A stretch of DNA of 64,000 bases from the NCBI GenBank assembly GCA_038093975.1, contig JBBPTG010000056.1, positions 91,882 through 155,881 on the forward strand, in the 5' to 3' direction. The position numbers and the translations under genes were made by a program. The DNA comes from Chalciporus piperatus. Lineage: Eukaryota; Basidiomycota; Agaricomycetes; Boletales; Boletaceae. Under the pieces are notes generated by a model. That model ran no database searches, was not told the origin of the DNA, and was given only the letters and a program-made list of their open reading frames with translations. Below are positions 28,876-41,684 of the stretch, in pieces (the stretch's first letter is position 1; each line of letters starts with the position of its first letter).

Positions 28876-29090
28876 TAGTACTCACGATGTGTTGCTGCTC
28901 GTGGACCAAGTTACAGTGCTATGTATACCCGTGTCCATCTTATCTTATCTTAGTCGTCTAGAACTCTCCCGAACGGGCTCGGAATGAGGCTTGCGCGTCC
29001 AGTGCTTTTTTATTTAGACCTGCCCGGGCAGGCTCCTGTGTCCAGCATTACATCTTAGACTCTCTACTTAGACCACCCACGACATTCTGA

Positions 29091-31548
29091 ATGACGTCCC
29101 CAGTCAAGCTCTACGTTTACGACCTCAGCAATGGCCTCGCAAGACAACTGTCGCTACAGCTCACAGGGCATCAGATAGATGGTGTATGGTTCGTGTAGCA
29201 GATCACCTCCATGGCTCATATTCTAATCATACGCGTTCAAGCACAGGCATACATCAGTAGTCGTCTTTGACAAGGAGATATTCTACGGACAAGGAATCAG
29301 CATCACTCAACCCGGAAGGTCTCATGTGCGCAGTTGTTTGTCTGTTCGTCTGCGCACAGCACTCACCCCACCCTCAGCATGGATCTCCACTTCGGATTGT
29401 TGATATTGGGGAGACTGCTATTGATGAAGAGATCTTCAACGAGTACCTCGCTGAAATGCGCCAACATTACACTGCAGACAAGGTATTCTTGCATTCTGAC
29501 GCACCCCTCGACGCACTTCGCTCACGCTCACGCAGTACCACCTGCTAGGTGAGGGCGTCCTCTTTCCAGCCTCTCTTGCCCACGGATGTTGAGCATGTCG
29601 CGACCAGACTTCAACTGCAACTCCTTTACGAACGACTGCATTGGATTCCTGACCGGAGGCAGCATTCCTGACTACATCAAAGGTAGACTCCAAGTCCTCC
29701 TTTCCATGATCTGTATTGCTCGCTGACGACTCGGAATCACAGCACTGCCGAGCGATTTCCTCTCCACGCCCTTTGGGCAAGCACTCAGACCGACCATAGA
29801 CGCCATGTTTGCCGGTCGCCCAGCACCAGCACCAGCACCATCCCGGGCTCTTGGTGTCCCGATGGCCAGCACTCCGGGTGCTGCAGCGCCAGCTCCGACC
29901 GCATCCGAAGCAGCGCTCGCTGCAAGCCTGCTCCAGGCTGTTGCCGCGCAAGCAACAACGGCAGGGACAGCCCAAGCGCCCAACGGGTTCCTCCCTACAT
30001 CCCCTGTTTCTCGCGCTGCTGCTCCTGTACCGGTGCGTGATGCACCTCTCACAGCACCGGTGAACATCACCACGAACCCGGCCTCCTTCCACAATCTCCT
30101 TCGCTCTAACCAAGCGGTCGTCGCTTTCTTCACGAGCGCGACGTGTGGACCGTGCCGCATGATCGAGCCTGTGTTTGAAGAGCTCGCGAGGAGTAAGAGT
30201 AGGGTGAATGGGGGTGTCGCATTTGCAAAGATTGATTTGAGCGTCGGGCTGGGTAATGCGGTTGCGGGCGAGTATCAGGTACGCGTGACACCGACATTTA
30301 TCTTCTTCTTGGATGGCACGAAGGTGAGATGTTTGGTACTGTGGTTGATCAGGGGTGCTGATCGTAATTGTGCCTCAGAAACATGAATTCAAGGGGGTGA
30401 ATGCACCAGAACTCAGGACTCAGGTCGACTTGTTGATCTTTGAGGCGTTTCCTCGTCAGTAGTCTTTCCCGGGTTTCGTCAGGTTGGCTGACTGAACGCC
30501 GTTATGACAGCACATCCACACACGTCGCTCTCGCTGCCAGCTGTCGAGTCGCTATCCCTTAATCCGATCCTCTTTTCACAGGTACCCAATTTGGATACGA
30601 TATTTACGAAGTTGACGGGATTCATCGATGGCGTTTTGTCATGGAATGGACCAGTGACACAGGCTCAAGTCAAGCAAACGTTGTCGAAGACCGTTCTTCC
30701 ATTCCTCAAAGCTTCTACCGCTACTCCGCCAGCGCAGCAGCGTCCCCCATCCTTTGATCATTGGCCAACCCTAGCTTCCTGCCTCGCTTCCAACATGAAA
30801 CTGAGCGAACTGTTCCCGCTAGCGGACATATGGCGTATCGCACTTCTGAACGCTAATTTCTCGGCTTGGAATGCGACCAAGAAAGGTCCACAAAGTCCCA
30901 TCAACCTTCTGATGAACAAGGCTCTCCAGGGCGAGAACGTCCCACGCAACTATCTGCTGACCATTCTGCGGATGGTCACGAATACGTTCTCGAACCAGGT
31001 ATTGGCTCGTGAGGTGATTCTCTTTACAAGGGATGCTCTCACGAAGCTTCTCGTCGATTCGTTGTTGAATGAGGATGCGACGGTGCGGACTGCCGCTGCC
31101 AGCCTCGCGTTCAATATTGCTGCGTACCTGCAGAAACTTCGGGCGGACAAGGCGAATGCGCGCGACAACGCAACGGGTCAGGAAGAGAACGATGAGTGGG
31201 AGCTCGAATTGGTCGTTGCTGTGCTCAATGCGATCGAACGGGAGCAGAACAGCGAAGAAACAGGCAAGTCAACGACATTTTGTTATTCTGTCTGGCGCGG
31301 TAGTACAATGTGCTGACGAGCATTCCTTGACATGTGATTTAGTGTACCGGCTCACAGCGTGCCTTGCGCTGTTGCTACGGCTGTCTCCATACATGGAGCA
31401 ACTTACCCCGCTGCTCGAAGCGTTGAGGACGCGCGACGTACTCAAGGGGAAACTGGAGAAGGGTGGATGCGAAGAATCCGGGGCCGTCAAGAAGGAGGTC
31501 CGTAGGCTCGTTTTAGAAGTTGCGGAGAAGCTTTGCCCTGAGAGTTAG
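29091..31548 (+). CDS. PPPDE peptidase - thioredoxin - PUL fusion protein
   Basis: Three domains in one multi-exon gene. The PPPDE (DeSI/DUF862) cysteine isopeptidase opens [15 protein letters not shown], with the catalytic His in DGVWHTSVVVF (spliced at about 29188/29249) and the Cys in [13 protein letters not shown]. An Ala/Pro-rich linker follows ([12 protein letters not shown]). The thioredoxin domain reads [20 protein letters not shown] with an intact TCGPC site and [13 protein letters not shown]. The C-terminal PUL domain (helical armadillo-like, Cdc48/p97-binding in Ufd3 and PLAA) contains [33 protein letters not shown] and [14 protein letters not shown]. The expected role is removal of ubiquitin or SUMO-like modifiers with redox control and Cdc48 linkage; this is inference from the domains. 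Similar fusions exist in other fungi as far as I recall. The stop follows EKLCPES. Confidence 0.9.
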
Positions 31549-32093
31549 CGAGCTGTGCTTTTTATATATACACTCCATAGAATGCAAGACGGAATGGACT
31601 GTGGATATATGTAGAACTATGAATATACGAACGCCAGTTCGATGGGGGGGGACTGACTCGCCCGATGGGCCGTTGTCGCGCTATCCCGGGAGACGGGAAT
31701 CACGAGTTGGGATAAACCGGAATCCCGGCGGGACCTTTGTTATGCCACGTTCAAGTTTCAAAAGTCTAGACTGACACCGTTGACGACGTCTGTCTGCTTG
31801 GACGTCTCGATCTGTTACTTTAGAGCACTAGACGGTGTTCGTTGACTGCGCCCTATTTCCATTTACTAGTATCTCTTATAGCTCCCTCCAAGCTCTGGCG
31901 TAGTAGTTGCTGGCAGCACTCAGAACCCTCAGCCAGAAACTACCGACTCGATTCATTGTGATACCACCAAGTGGAATGCTCAAGTTGTCTAGCAATCTAG
32001 TCTCTCGGTCATCGCGTATTCCGGTGGGTATTTAAATTGTGGCTCTCTCATCCCGCTGACCCGGTTCCCGCTCTCCAGCTTCAACTATACCAG
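31549..32093. other. Intergenic region, no gene seen
   Basis: It holds the terminator side of the PPPDE fusion gene and the promoter of carnitine acetyltransferase. A run of G lies at about 31644-31651. There is no coherent coding signal. Confidence 0.5.
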
Positions 32094-34432
32094 ATGGCCA
32101 ACAAACGTACCATTAAATCTTCTGCACCTCGCAAGTCTCACCCTCTCCCCGAGGGTTACTCCGAAGACCCATCCGCGGGCCACATGCTCCGTTTCCAAGC
32201 CTCCCTCCCCCACCTCCCCGTGCCCCCACTCTCCTCCACCGTCTCCAAATACCTTACCTCTGTCGAACCACTCCTCACACCCTCCGAATACGCCACCACC
32301 GTTGCGCGCGCCCAAGCCTTCCTCGAATCCCCACTCGCAGCCGACCTTCAATGCCGTCTGGAAGCCCGGGCCGCTGACCCGTCAACCAAAAACTGGCTCG
32401 CGGATTGGTGGAACGATGCTGCGTACATGGGATATCGCGATCCTGTGGTGGTGTTTGTGAGTTACTTTTATGTGCATTTGGATGATGCGAGGAGGAGGGA
32501 ACCGGCCAAACGGGCTGCGAGTCTCGTCAAGGCCATGCTGGTGTTTAGGGAGCTAACGGAATCGTGCGTGATTTTTTTCGCTTCTGTTGGCCTTCGTGGT
32601 GCTGACTGCGCACACGCACATGCACATGCATACAGGAAACGGTTGGAACCTGAAAAGGTCCGAGGAATGCCTCTTTGCATGGAATCATACAAGTGGCTGT
32701 GAGTACATCATGCATGCAGACGTCTACATTGTCATTAATGGGGTTCTGTTCCATTCCGGGTTTCATTTTTCATTTTCTCTAGCTTCCATGCCTGTCGGTA
32801 TCCTGTCAAGCCATCGGATACCGCGGCCAAGTTTGACCCAAAGACGCACGATCACGTCGTGTTCGTGCGGAAGAACAAGTTTTTCGAGGTTCCGCTTACG
32901 AGACCTGATGGCCAAGAACTCAGCGCTGCCGAACTGGAAGTGTACGTTTTCGAAGTTTCATTGACATGTTGACGGAGTGCTTGACGTCGTGTTTACAGCC
33001 AAGTCGAGCGCGTCATCGAGATGGCGGGTGAGAATAAGGGCGTTCCCATTGGTGCTCTTACCTCGGAGAACAGAGATATCTGGGCTGATGTACGTTGCTG
33101 ATGCATGATTCGCATCTCGCTTTTTACTCAAGGAGGGAACTAGGCCCGCGAGGCGTTGTTGGCCGCCTCGCCTGTGAATGTCAAGTCATTGGAACGGATC
33201 GAATCTGCAGCGATCGTTATTTGTCTTGATGATACCAAGCCCGTGACTCGCGAGGACATCTCGTGGGCGTGTTGGGTTGGAGATGGCCGAAACCGATTTT
33301 ACGACAAGCATCAATGTACGTGTTTCATTTCGATCACGTGTGTACAGCAAACTAATTACGCTTGTGGCGAAATGAAGTGGTCGTGTTCGATAACGGGCGC
33401 TCCGGATTCCTAGGAGAACACTCGTGCATGGATGGCACGCCTACGCTTCGGTTGAACGAGTTCATGTTGGGATCATTGGCTGCCAACAAGGTCGATCTTG
33501 GTCCGGGCCGATCGGGTGCGACAGGATCGGATCTTGCAGCTCCGGCTGAGCTTCAGTTCGAGCTGAATGACAAGTGCAAGGGGTATATTAGCGATGCGTG
33601 CAAGCACTTTGACGAGCTTGTGGGTCAGCATGAGATGGAAGTGAGTTCATTGATTTGAAATGCGAGCATGAGGCTGACGTGAACAGGTTTTGCACTATGA
33701 AGGGTATGGCAAAGAGCTGATGAAGAAGTTCAAAGTGTCGCCTGATGCATGGGCGCAACTCGTGAAGCAACTTGCGTTCCAGAAGATGCATGGACGGCCT
33801 GGAGTGACGTACGAGAGTTGTCAGACGCGCAAGTACAAGCTCGGGCGTACGGAGGTAATACGAAGTTCGAGCAAGGAGAGCAAGGCCTGGACTGAGGCGA
33901 TGATGGATCCTGATGTGACGGTGAGATTTGAGAGGTATTTGAAAGTGGAGGCATATTAATTGAAAGAGTGCAGGACGTGGAGCGTGCTCAGTTGTTCCGA
34001 CGTGCGATTTCGAGGCATCTCGAGTATGCATCGTGGGCCAGTGAAGGACAGGGTGTGGACCGTCATTTGTTCGGGTTGAAGCGGATGTTGGGTGAGGGCG
34101 AATCTGTGCCTGAGATTTACAGCGATGTGGCCTTTTCGAAGAGCAATCACTGGGAGTTGTCGACATCGCAGCTGTCATCCAGGTTCATTGATGGATGGGG
34201 TTACGGCGAAGGTAAGCTGAGATGGGAGACGTCGATTGGGGCGATGACTGACATGTTTTTTGTGGCAGTGGTTCCGGACGGATATGGACTGTCGTATTCC
34301 ATCGACGACGACTACATCCGCTGGACGATCACCTCTCTGAAGCGGGACACGGGGGAGCTGAAGCACTATCTCGCAGAGGCAGCGACGGAGACTCGGCGGA
34401 TGCTGGAGAGGGCGGAGAAGGAGAGGGCGTGA
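32094..34432 (+). CDS. Carnitine O-acetyltransferase
   Basis: Choline/carnitine acyltransferase family (PF00755), about eight exons. It moves acetyl groups between CoA and carnitine so that acetyl units can cross organelle membranes. Motifs in order: LPHLPVPPLSSTVSKYL near the N-terminus, WWNDAAYMGYRDPVVV, RLEPEKVRGMPLCMESYKWL, CRYPVKPSDTA, the catalytic His in FLGEHSCMDGTP, GKELMKKFKVSPDAW, TYESCQTRKYKLGRTE and YGLSYSIDDDYIRWTI. The ATG at 32094 opens MANKRTIKSSAPRKSH, which is basic but not a clear presequence, and the C-terminus (KERA) is not a PTS1. The compartment is therefore uncertain. It lies a few kb from two ligases with PTS1 ends, a sensible functional neighbour. Confidence 0.93.
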
Positions 34433-34599
34433 CAGATAGGGGTATGGATATAACGAGAGCGCAGATCGAGGGGGAGTAGATGACCATAAATGGAAAGTAA
34501 TTTGATATCTATGCCGTAATGAGGTGTTTGGTGTCCGTTCGGGTCGGGGGACTCTTATACCCTCTTCTGGATACGAAACGAAACGAAACGCCATCGACT

Positions 34600-37547
34600 A
34601 TGGCTGACACCGGAGCTGACACCCACCGCGCACTAAAACGACAGAGACACGACGAACGAAAAAACAACTCAAAGAAACAACCCCTCTCTTGTGCTGAATG
34701 TAGGAGGTATATTATATTATTATTATCAATATCAACATCTCTTGCTCACCACCCATTCCCAGGCTCAAGCTCAAGGTATACCCCCTCCTCGATGTACTAA
34801 CGAGTACTCACATCAGACAGTGCGATCGTGTATTCCCCTGTCAGTCCTGCTCAAAGCGGGGCTGCGCTGAGATATGCCCAGATGGCGCACTCACCTCGGG
34901 AAAAGGAAGCAGGTCAGCACATATCCTCCCCCCTCTCACAAACATGCTAATAGCCATCCACCCAGGTTCATCCTCGCAAATACAGAACAGCTCCATGCTA
35001 AAATAATCCAAATGAGCGATCGAATACGTCAGCTCGAAGATGCACTCGGTGCTGTCCATGCAAATGCTTCAGACGAGCAACACCCCCTCCTCAATCAAGA
35101 TCAACTCAGAATCAAAAACTCTCTCGAACTCTACAGCCCACAATCTCAACCGTCCGCCTCGTCATCTCAATTACCACCCAGAGCACAAGATCGTCCCCCC
35201 TCAGAGGTATCTCACTCGGTTACCCCCGTCTTTCCCCTCATCTCACTCCCACATCCAGGACAGAGGCTCATCTGCAGACATCGCACCCACCGATACCCAA
35301 GGACTTTCCCCAGAAATAGAGAAACTCAGTCAGACTTTTCCTTACCCTTGGCTGCCAAACAACTCCATGCGCCAAAGTATATACAACATGCTCCCATCTC
35401 GTCAAGAAGCAGAATACCTATGTACTCAAGCACGTCTCAATGCTTTGTGGCAGTTAGTAACGTTCCCCCGCTCGTCTTTCTGCTTAATCCCCATACCGCT
35501 AGGTACAACCTTGATCCAAGCGAAACCTGGCTCCCTAATCTGGTCCACCACGTTTACACAACATCCGTACAGGACTTGTGCTTCCGCAGACTGTCCCTCC
35601 TTTTCATTATGATGTCAATAGGTCTCCTCGTCGATCTAAACCAGAAAAACGAGTCCCCCCGTGCCGAAGTGTACCATCGTCTTGCGAGAGCGTCTCTTTG
35701 CGAGATGAACCTCATGGACGAACCCAACTTGGACCTTCTTCAGACCCTAGTACGTCACATGTCGCCCTCTCCTTCGCCGCGCGTTCACATGGTCTCTAGT
35801 TCTACATGATTTGGTACCTCCTCATTTTCTCAGATAAGAGTCAGGCGGTTTCATATGCTTGGTCCATCATGGGACTCGCCGTGAAATTAGCGCAAAGCGT
35901 GAGCCCCTCGTGTTATGCCTCCGTTCGCCTCGCTGACCCCTGCTCTTAGTTGGGTCTCCGTGCGTGAGCCTGTCTTCGCGGCCCGTCACACTCTACTCAC
36001 CGGCTATTCTCCAGACCGTGATGGTAATCGTTGGAAAGTTATTCCCGAAGAGTCCCAGAGGAGAAGAATGCTGTTTTGGGAGCTCCTCAACTTGGATGCC
36101 CGTCTGGTGTGTATTGTCTCGGTCTTGGTTCCTCCTCGTGTGACGTCTGCTGCTTATAGGCTCTTTCCCTTGGGCGGCCGCCTTCGATATGTCTTGATCA
36201 TGTCGATTGTCGCCGTCCGTCCTATGCGGCGCCTGAAATGTACATTGTTCCAGGAAAGCAATCATGTGAGTGTCATGATAGACGACCTCGTCACACACAA
36301 ACGTCTCTTCAGACCACGAATGGAAGCACGAATTTTTCTTGCATTGCTTGACCCCTGTATTAACGACAGCGATATCTGCACAATCCCAAACATACCAGAA
36401 GATCCTGGATGTGGACAAAACCATTCGTGACTTCAATATACCCCCAACCCTGGACATCTTCAACGAGGACGGCCTCCACGACAATCGACAACTTACAATG
36501 CAACAAGTCTTGGTGTCCAGCGGACGTGAGATAGGTACGTTTACATGCCTTTACGTCGCGAGCAGCTCACAAAGTGCGGTCGTCAGTTCTTTTGCAGTTG
36601 CACAGAAACTTTTTTACCGAGGCGCTCAGTGATTATGATGCATTCTCCTACCGGCACAAATTCGCACCATCAGCTGTGGCGACCTACCTTAGCGCCACCC
36701 GCCTTGTTGCCACTCTAAAAGCGCTCGAGGAGCGGGAGCCGCAACTCAGCAAGCGATTCATGTGTTTTTGGTTCAATGCATTTTCAGGGGCAGTGAGTAT
36801 GTTTTTAGCGGTTCCTTTCCGTGCCTCATCCTTGATTAGGTTGCGCTCTCCCTGATCGTTTCCAGGACACCTTTCCTCACTCTGACCCCTTTTGCGCTGC
36901 AAGAACTTGACACCGTACACCGGTTATTTGCAAAGGTTGCCGAGGAATGTCCTAAAGTAGCGCAGGCACTGGTGTGTATTTTGGGTCACTGCTCTTCTAT
37001 CTCGTCCCCGTGCTGATCGGCTTTCAACCAGCCCTTGCTGACGAAGATCGCTGAGAGAGCCCGGAAGTCGTACATACAATGGAGGAAAGCTGCCGAAGAC
37101 TCCCCTTCGATGGAAGTTGATCAGGTGGAAATGGCACAAGCAGATTCTTCCCGACTTGTGGGGAACGACGGCAGCAGCCCGTTTGATACGGTCCATGCTG
37201 ACTTGACGGTATGTCTTCAAGACATCGACAAACGTACACCCCCCGCGCTGCACAACCTGTCAACGTTCGTGCCACAAAGCAGACCAGCACAGCGTGTTTG
37301 GTCCGAGTCTGGATCTGAATCCCGTCCTGACACCGCTCACAGCAGCACTGGCACCCACGACTTGTCAACAGACATGTTGGCTCTCGCGCTCGGCCGAAAT
37401 GGGGATTTGCTGTCTATGAGGCACCATTCGGACGCGGCTTCTGGTGCTGGACCACAACGAGTGGGTAACCATACGTTCAATTTTGATTTCGGTGCGCTGG
37501 GGTCGAACGTTGAGAATCATAGCAACACATACATGTCGTGGTTTTAG
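34600..37547 (+). CDS. Zn2Cys6 fungal-specific transcription factor
   Basis: Nuclear regulator with a zinc-cluster DNA-binding domain: SCAECRR, then LKLKCDRVFPCQSCSKRGC and EICPDG supply the six cysteines. A short coiled coil follows (QLHAKIIQMSDRIRQLEDAL), then a Ser/Pro linker. The middle homology region reads FIMMSIGLLVDLNQK, YHRLARASLCEMNLMDEP, SQRRRMLFWELLNLDARLA and SLGRPPSICLDHVDCRRPSY. The C-terminal half has FHYEWKHEFFL, RFMCFWFNAFSGA and a Ser-rich tail ending NTYMSWF. Two microexons are needed for the conserved reading: 34763-34775 (13 nt, RLKLK) and 35950-35959 (10 nt, LGL plus one base). The target genes are unknown; the acyl-metabolism genes upstream are candidates only by position. 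Confidence 0.88.
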
Positions 37548-37797
37548 TTCTCGTTGGTTGATATACGATCTTGGCATTGTTTTTTTGATCATGTCCTTGT
37601 GATACCCATTGTAGCAGGACGTTTTGTTGACACATATACTGGTGACTGACTATGTAGTGACTATGCAAAGGGGTGAATACAATGGGGGTGCTTACATAAG
37701 GCGACATTGTTGACGCAGATGGGTGGCGTCCAGACAGTTTGAGCGGTGACCACGACCTCGAGGGCTATTATCCCCTCTCGACCGCCCAAAACCCACC

Positions 37798-39156
37798 ATG
37801 TCCCGAATACGAGAAGTATGGACTCCGAATCTCGAAGCCGAGATGCGTAACATTCGCGAATTGATCGACCAATATCCATATGTCGCCATGGTATGTGTCA
37901 GACGCCTCCTCCTACAAACGAACTCGATATCTCATCCCGTGGTGGGGATCTGGATCTAGGACACGGAATTCCCTGGTGTCGTCGCAAGACCTATCGGTAC
38001 TTTCAAAACTTCGTCCGACTATCATTACCAAACGATGCGGTGTAACGTCGATCTTCTGAAACTCATTCAGATCGGTATCACGCTTGCAGACGAGGAAGGG
38101 AATTTTCCTCAGGATGTGACGACGTGGCAGTTCAACTTCAAGTTTAGCATCGGGTGCGTCGTGCGTTTTATCATGTTCATGGGTATGATGTGAATGACGT
38201 CCCTCGTTCCCGTTGTTGCCTTGTGGGGTCTCCAGCGAGGACATGTACGCCCCAGAGTCGATCGAGCTGTTGCAAAAATCTGGGATTGATTTTCAGAGAC
38301 ATGAAGAGATGGGGATTTTACCGAATGATTTTGCGGAGCTCCTCATCACTTCTGGACTGGTGCTCGTTCCAGAAGCCAAGTGGATATCATTTCACAGGTG
38401 AGGAATTGATGCATGCTGTCAATCGCGCGGCACCGCAAACCACAAGATGGTTGTGATTACTTATCTCGTTTATGTTTGTGCAGTGGCTATGATTTTGGCT
38501 ACCTGGTCAAGCTATTGACCTGCATGTCGTTGCCGACGTCGGAAGACGTCTTCTTCGACAGTCTCCGGACATGGTTTCCTCACTGCTACGACATCAAGTT
38601 CATGATGCGCGCTTGTAAGTCGCTCAAAGGAGGTTTGCAAGACGTCGCAGATGACCTTGGTGTATGTCCTTCCTTTTCTCCTTTCAAGCGTTCCGCACTC
38701 GAGACTGACGAGGCACGACTCTTTGAAAAGGTGATGCGAATCGGCACGTCGCACCAGGCTGGGTCGGATTCGCTTCTGACTGCATCGACGTTCTTCAAGA
38801 TGCGGGAGATATACTTTGGAGACGAGGTTGACGATGCGGAGTATAACGGGAAGCTTTATGGGCTCGGGCAGACGTTTAGCGTTCCGAATGGATTCGGGGA
38901 TAATGTGCGTGGTGGAGCGACGATCGCGGAACGTGAGGATCGAGGGAGCGTCAACCGGGAAGGTCAAGGCATTGGCATGAACGGTACGCCAGGGCCTGGG
39001 CCCATCTCTGGCAATACGACGAACGGGGCCCAACAAGGTGGCGTGATGGGGATCGGTGTACAAATCCCAACGCCGTCGTTGGGCGGGGCGACGACTTACG
39101 GGCCGCTGGGTGGGAGCAATCCATACATGCGCTCTGCGATCGGGGTTGGTCGGTGA
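37798..39156 (+). CDS. POP2: CCR4-NOT deadenylase subunit Caf1/Pop2
   Basis: DEDD-type 3'-5' exoribonuclease that shortens mRNA poly(A) tails in the CCR4-NOT complex. The start MSRIREVWTPNLEAEMRNI leads into the catalytic segments: Asp and Glu in VAMDTEFPG, NLIQIG-type DLLKLIQIGITLAD, WQFNFKF, Asp in HSGYDFGYLVKLL, and the last pair in IGTSHQAGSDSLLT. Introns occur at about 37891-37958, 38154-38234, 38398-38483 and 38661-38730. Past the nuclease core the protein has a Gly/Asn-rich tail of about 110 residues (NGTPGPGPISGNTTNG, GGSNPYMRSAIGVGR), probably disordered. Length and motif spacing otherwise match the family. Confidence 0.95.
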
Positions 39157-39959
39157 TCTCTGTGCATGTGTTATCCCATGTGCCATCGGTGGTAGGGATG
39201 TGAGTGAAGGGTGAGGGGTATTTTATCTTGCGCTCTTGGACTATCCATACAATGTGTTTTATGTAATTATTCGCGTGTATTGAAACAATCGCTTTCATTT
39301 AGGTTGACGGGGGCCAGGGTGTTCATTTGTTCGAGGGAGACTCGAATTGTCCGAGTCCTTGGCTCGAGCGCGCTTCGAGTCACCAAGCCCGTCCCTGTCC
39401 TCTCTTCTTTTTTCACCACCCACTTAATCTGCCACTGGCACAGACGCAACTTCACACTGGAACGTGTGGGCTGTCACACAACCTGGATGTCATCGACGGC
39501 GTACGCTACAGTGGTACAGTGATCCGCCCGGGTATGTAATAAGCTTCGACGTCGTACACACATCGTACCTAATACCCTGAAGGTTGACTGACAGTGGGCC
39601 CGTCGGTGCGTCGGGAGAGCGCTCAGACGTGCAGTATGGAGACATACGTACAAGTACCGAAGTGAACTTGCGGTTGGTGAATTTCCTTCTTCCCCGATTG
39701 CCTTTTCGACAACTGATTTCTTCATTCATTCTCCATCAGGGACTTTCGCCAACCAATCAGAATTCTCGAACGAATGGAAGAATCCAAGTATATCATATGA
39801 TATTTTCGACCGTGTCGAATGTATTTGTAAAAGTAGTACAGGTCGACGGCGCAAATCCGTCGGATCTGTAAGGATCATGGTACGATTTTCTTCAGAAGTG
39901 GTTCCAGTTCGGTTTCGACTCATTGTTAGAAAAAGCATGTATCCCCTCCCGACTCGGCG
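39157..39959. other. Gene-poor stretch
   Basis: This is the 3' flank of POP2. On + at 39420-39780 several short open pieces (for example LSHNLDVIDGVRYSGTVI, then GERSDVQYGDIRTSTEVNL and DFRQPIRILERMEESKYII before a stop) look exon-like. I could not splice them into one consistent frame. They may be a decayed gene. Confidence 0.35.
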
Positions 39960-40286
39960 ATGTCGGCGTCATCTGTTGGGGGAGACAAACGGCGACATGA
40001 ACGAAGCTTCAGTGAGGGGAACGACGAATCGACATTACAGGGCCCTCCCTCCAAACACCAAGTGCTAATTCCTGCGAGTATACGCGCGGCGACATTTAAC
40101 GCTACGCGCAGCCAAGACGGGGACGAAAGAAATCACAGAGAAATACAGATTTTTGACATCGAGAGGGAAGAGGGGCCCAAGGAAGGAGATTCGGGGGAAC
40201 GCGACGTCAGGGCGTCGACTCCGAGGATCGACGTCGCAGTCATCCATCGCAAGAGCACCGACGCTTTGCTCGCTCCAGTGAGCTAA
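39960..40286 (+). CDS. Small hydrophilic ORF, doubtful
   Basis: An ATG-initiated frame of 108 codons opens MSASSVGGDKRRHERSFSEG and continues strongly charged (IQIFDIEREEGPKEGDSGER). Its composition is protein-like and Lys/Arg/Glu-rich, but it has no domain that I know. The end is marked by a GTGAGC that could be a splice donor, so a further exon is possible. It may be a lineage-specific gene or a chance ORF. Confidence 0.25.
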   Translation: MSASSVGGDKRRHERSFSEGNDESTLQGPPSKHQVLIPASIRAATFNATRSQDGDERNHREIQIFDIEREEGPKEGDSGERDVRASTPRIDVAVIHRKSTDALLAPVS

Positions 40287-41306
40287 ACGTCGTCGACGGC
40301 GCTCAGTTTGCGTGGATCTGCGACGCAGATGCAGGGAGAGAGCTCATGACGTGAACAGCCCCTGCGAGTTCACCAACGCATGAGTGAGTAAACGGGATTT
40401 GTAGGTCGTTCGACTCACCGATCCAAACAGGGCTTTTTATACCACTGACAAGACACGGAAGGCTGATGCCGTGGCCTGGAACCGATCCAGATGCGAGATC
40501 AGATAAGTTGACCAATGTCCGCTCCTCCTGCCGCTTCTAGCTAACCTTCGTGATGTTGCAGAAGGATTATCCACGCTTGGCACAAATGGTAGTCACTCTG
40601 GTCTCCGGGGCGCTCTCCGAGGCACTCACCAAATGGTGAATTAATAGGCTGAGGGCGCGCATGCCCGTAAATTTATTGAGTGTAGGTCCACCATACGCCG
40701 TCACGTTCGCCGGAGCTGGATTCCAAGACAAGGAAAACGCCGTAGCTTCGAAAGGGCATGTCGTCGGATGGCCGTGGAACTTGTTCTAGCTCCTGATCCA
40801 TGCGGCATGGGCAACCTTCCCAGACGATTCGGACCGTGAATTTTTTTGGTCTTGCCCCGTCGATTGCAACAGAACTCCGAGTTTTTTGACGTTATCAGCG
40901 TCCTGATCGTTCAAGATGATTTCCGCATTGACGTGAAGCGATGGATGCTCAGGGAAAACGGGGTGGCCGCGTCTGGCCTCGCGGCCTTCGACATGGCATG
41001 GCGTGAACGGGGTACATTGATATTCCAGCTGTGCACACACACACCGAGGGCAGGGGGACGAATCAAACAAGGGCAAGACGAGGGGATATGGCGACAAGTC
41101 CCCTTCAAGGATGGCCTACTTTTCGGGGCATCTTGATGTGAGGTAAAAGGAGCATCCGAGCATCGATCAAATTTATTTATCAGCTGGAAACAGTCAAACG
41201 CCGCATTTCAAGCCCATTGAGGGACAGCGCGGTGCGCGTACCCCTGCGTACCCATGTGTTTGACCATTGAGAGGTAAATTAATTCCATCGTCAGACAGCG
41301 GCTAAG
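40287..41306. other. Gene-poor stretch
   Basis: No coherent gene. A + frame at about 40850-41136 contains FFDVISVLIVQDDFRIDVKR and WRERGTLIFQLCTHTPRAGG but lacks an ATG in a sensible place and has no known motif. Confidence 0.35.
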
Positions 41307-41684
41307 ATGTCGCAGACAATTGTTGGAACCCGTTCAACGGTAGCTACAACTTTCCAATCGGGGGGAGGCATGCGATGGTCGCTCGTATTGGAGAGTGGGC
41401 GAGGGTGGCAGCCACGGCGATCACTTGTGTCGCACCAGCACAGGCCTAGACCACGCCCTCAACTAGATGACGACGACTCCTTCCTTATCCTGGGGGAAGA
41501 AAAACCTTCTGGCCGGAAAGTGACCAAAGTCACATACCCGAGGCACTCAGTATCCTTTCTCGTTGTTAATTGTGATGCACTATATTTGTCTGTGTGTTCT
41601 CATCACCTTCACCAATACCACGTCGCATAGCATCATCGTAATTGTACGACATCGTTCCTTGAGATCGTTCCTAGCCTTTCCTGA
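41307..41684 (+). CDS. Small hypothetical protein, doubtful
   Basis: An ATG at 41307 opens MSQTIVGTRSTVATTFQSGG. The frame continues with an Arg/Pro patch and LDDDDSFLILGEEKPSGRK. A possible intron (GTATCC...GCATAG, about 41551-41629) would join the frame to a short end, HHRNCTTSFLEIVPSLS, with a stop at 41682-41684. I do not recognise it. Confidence 0.25.
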
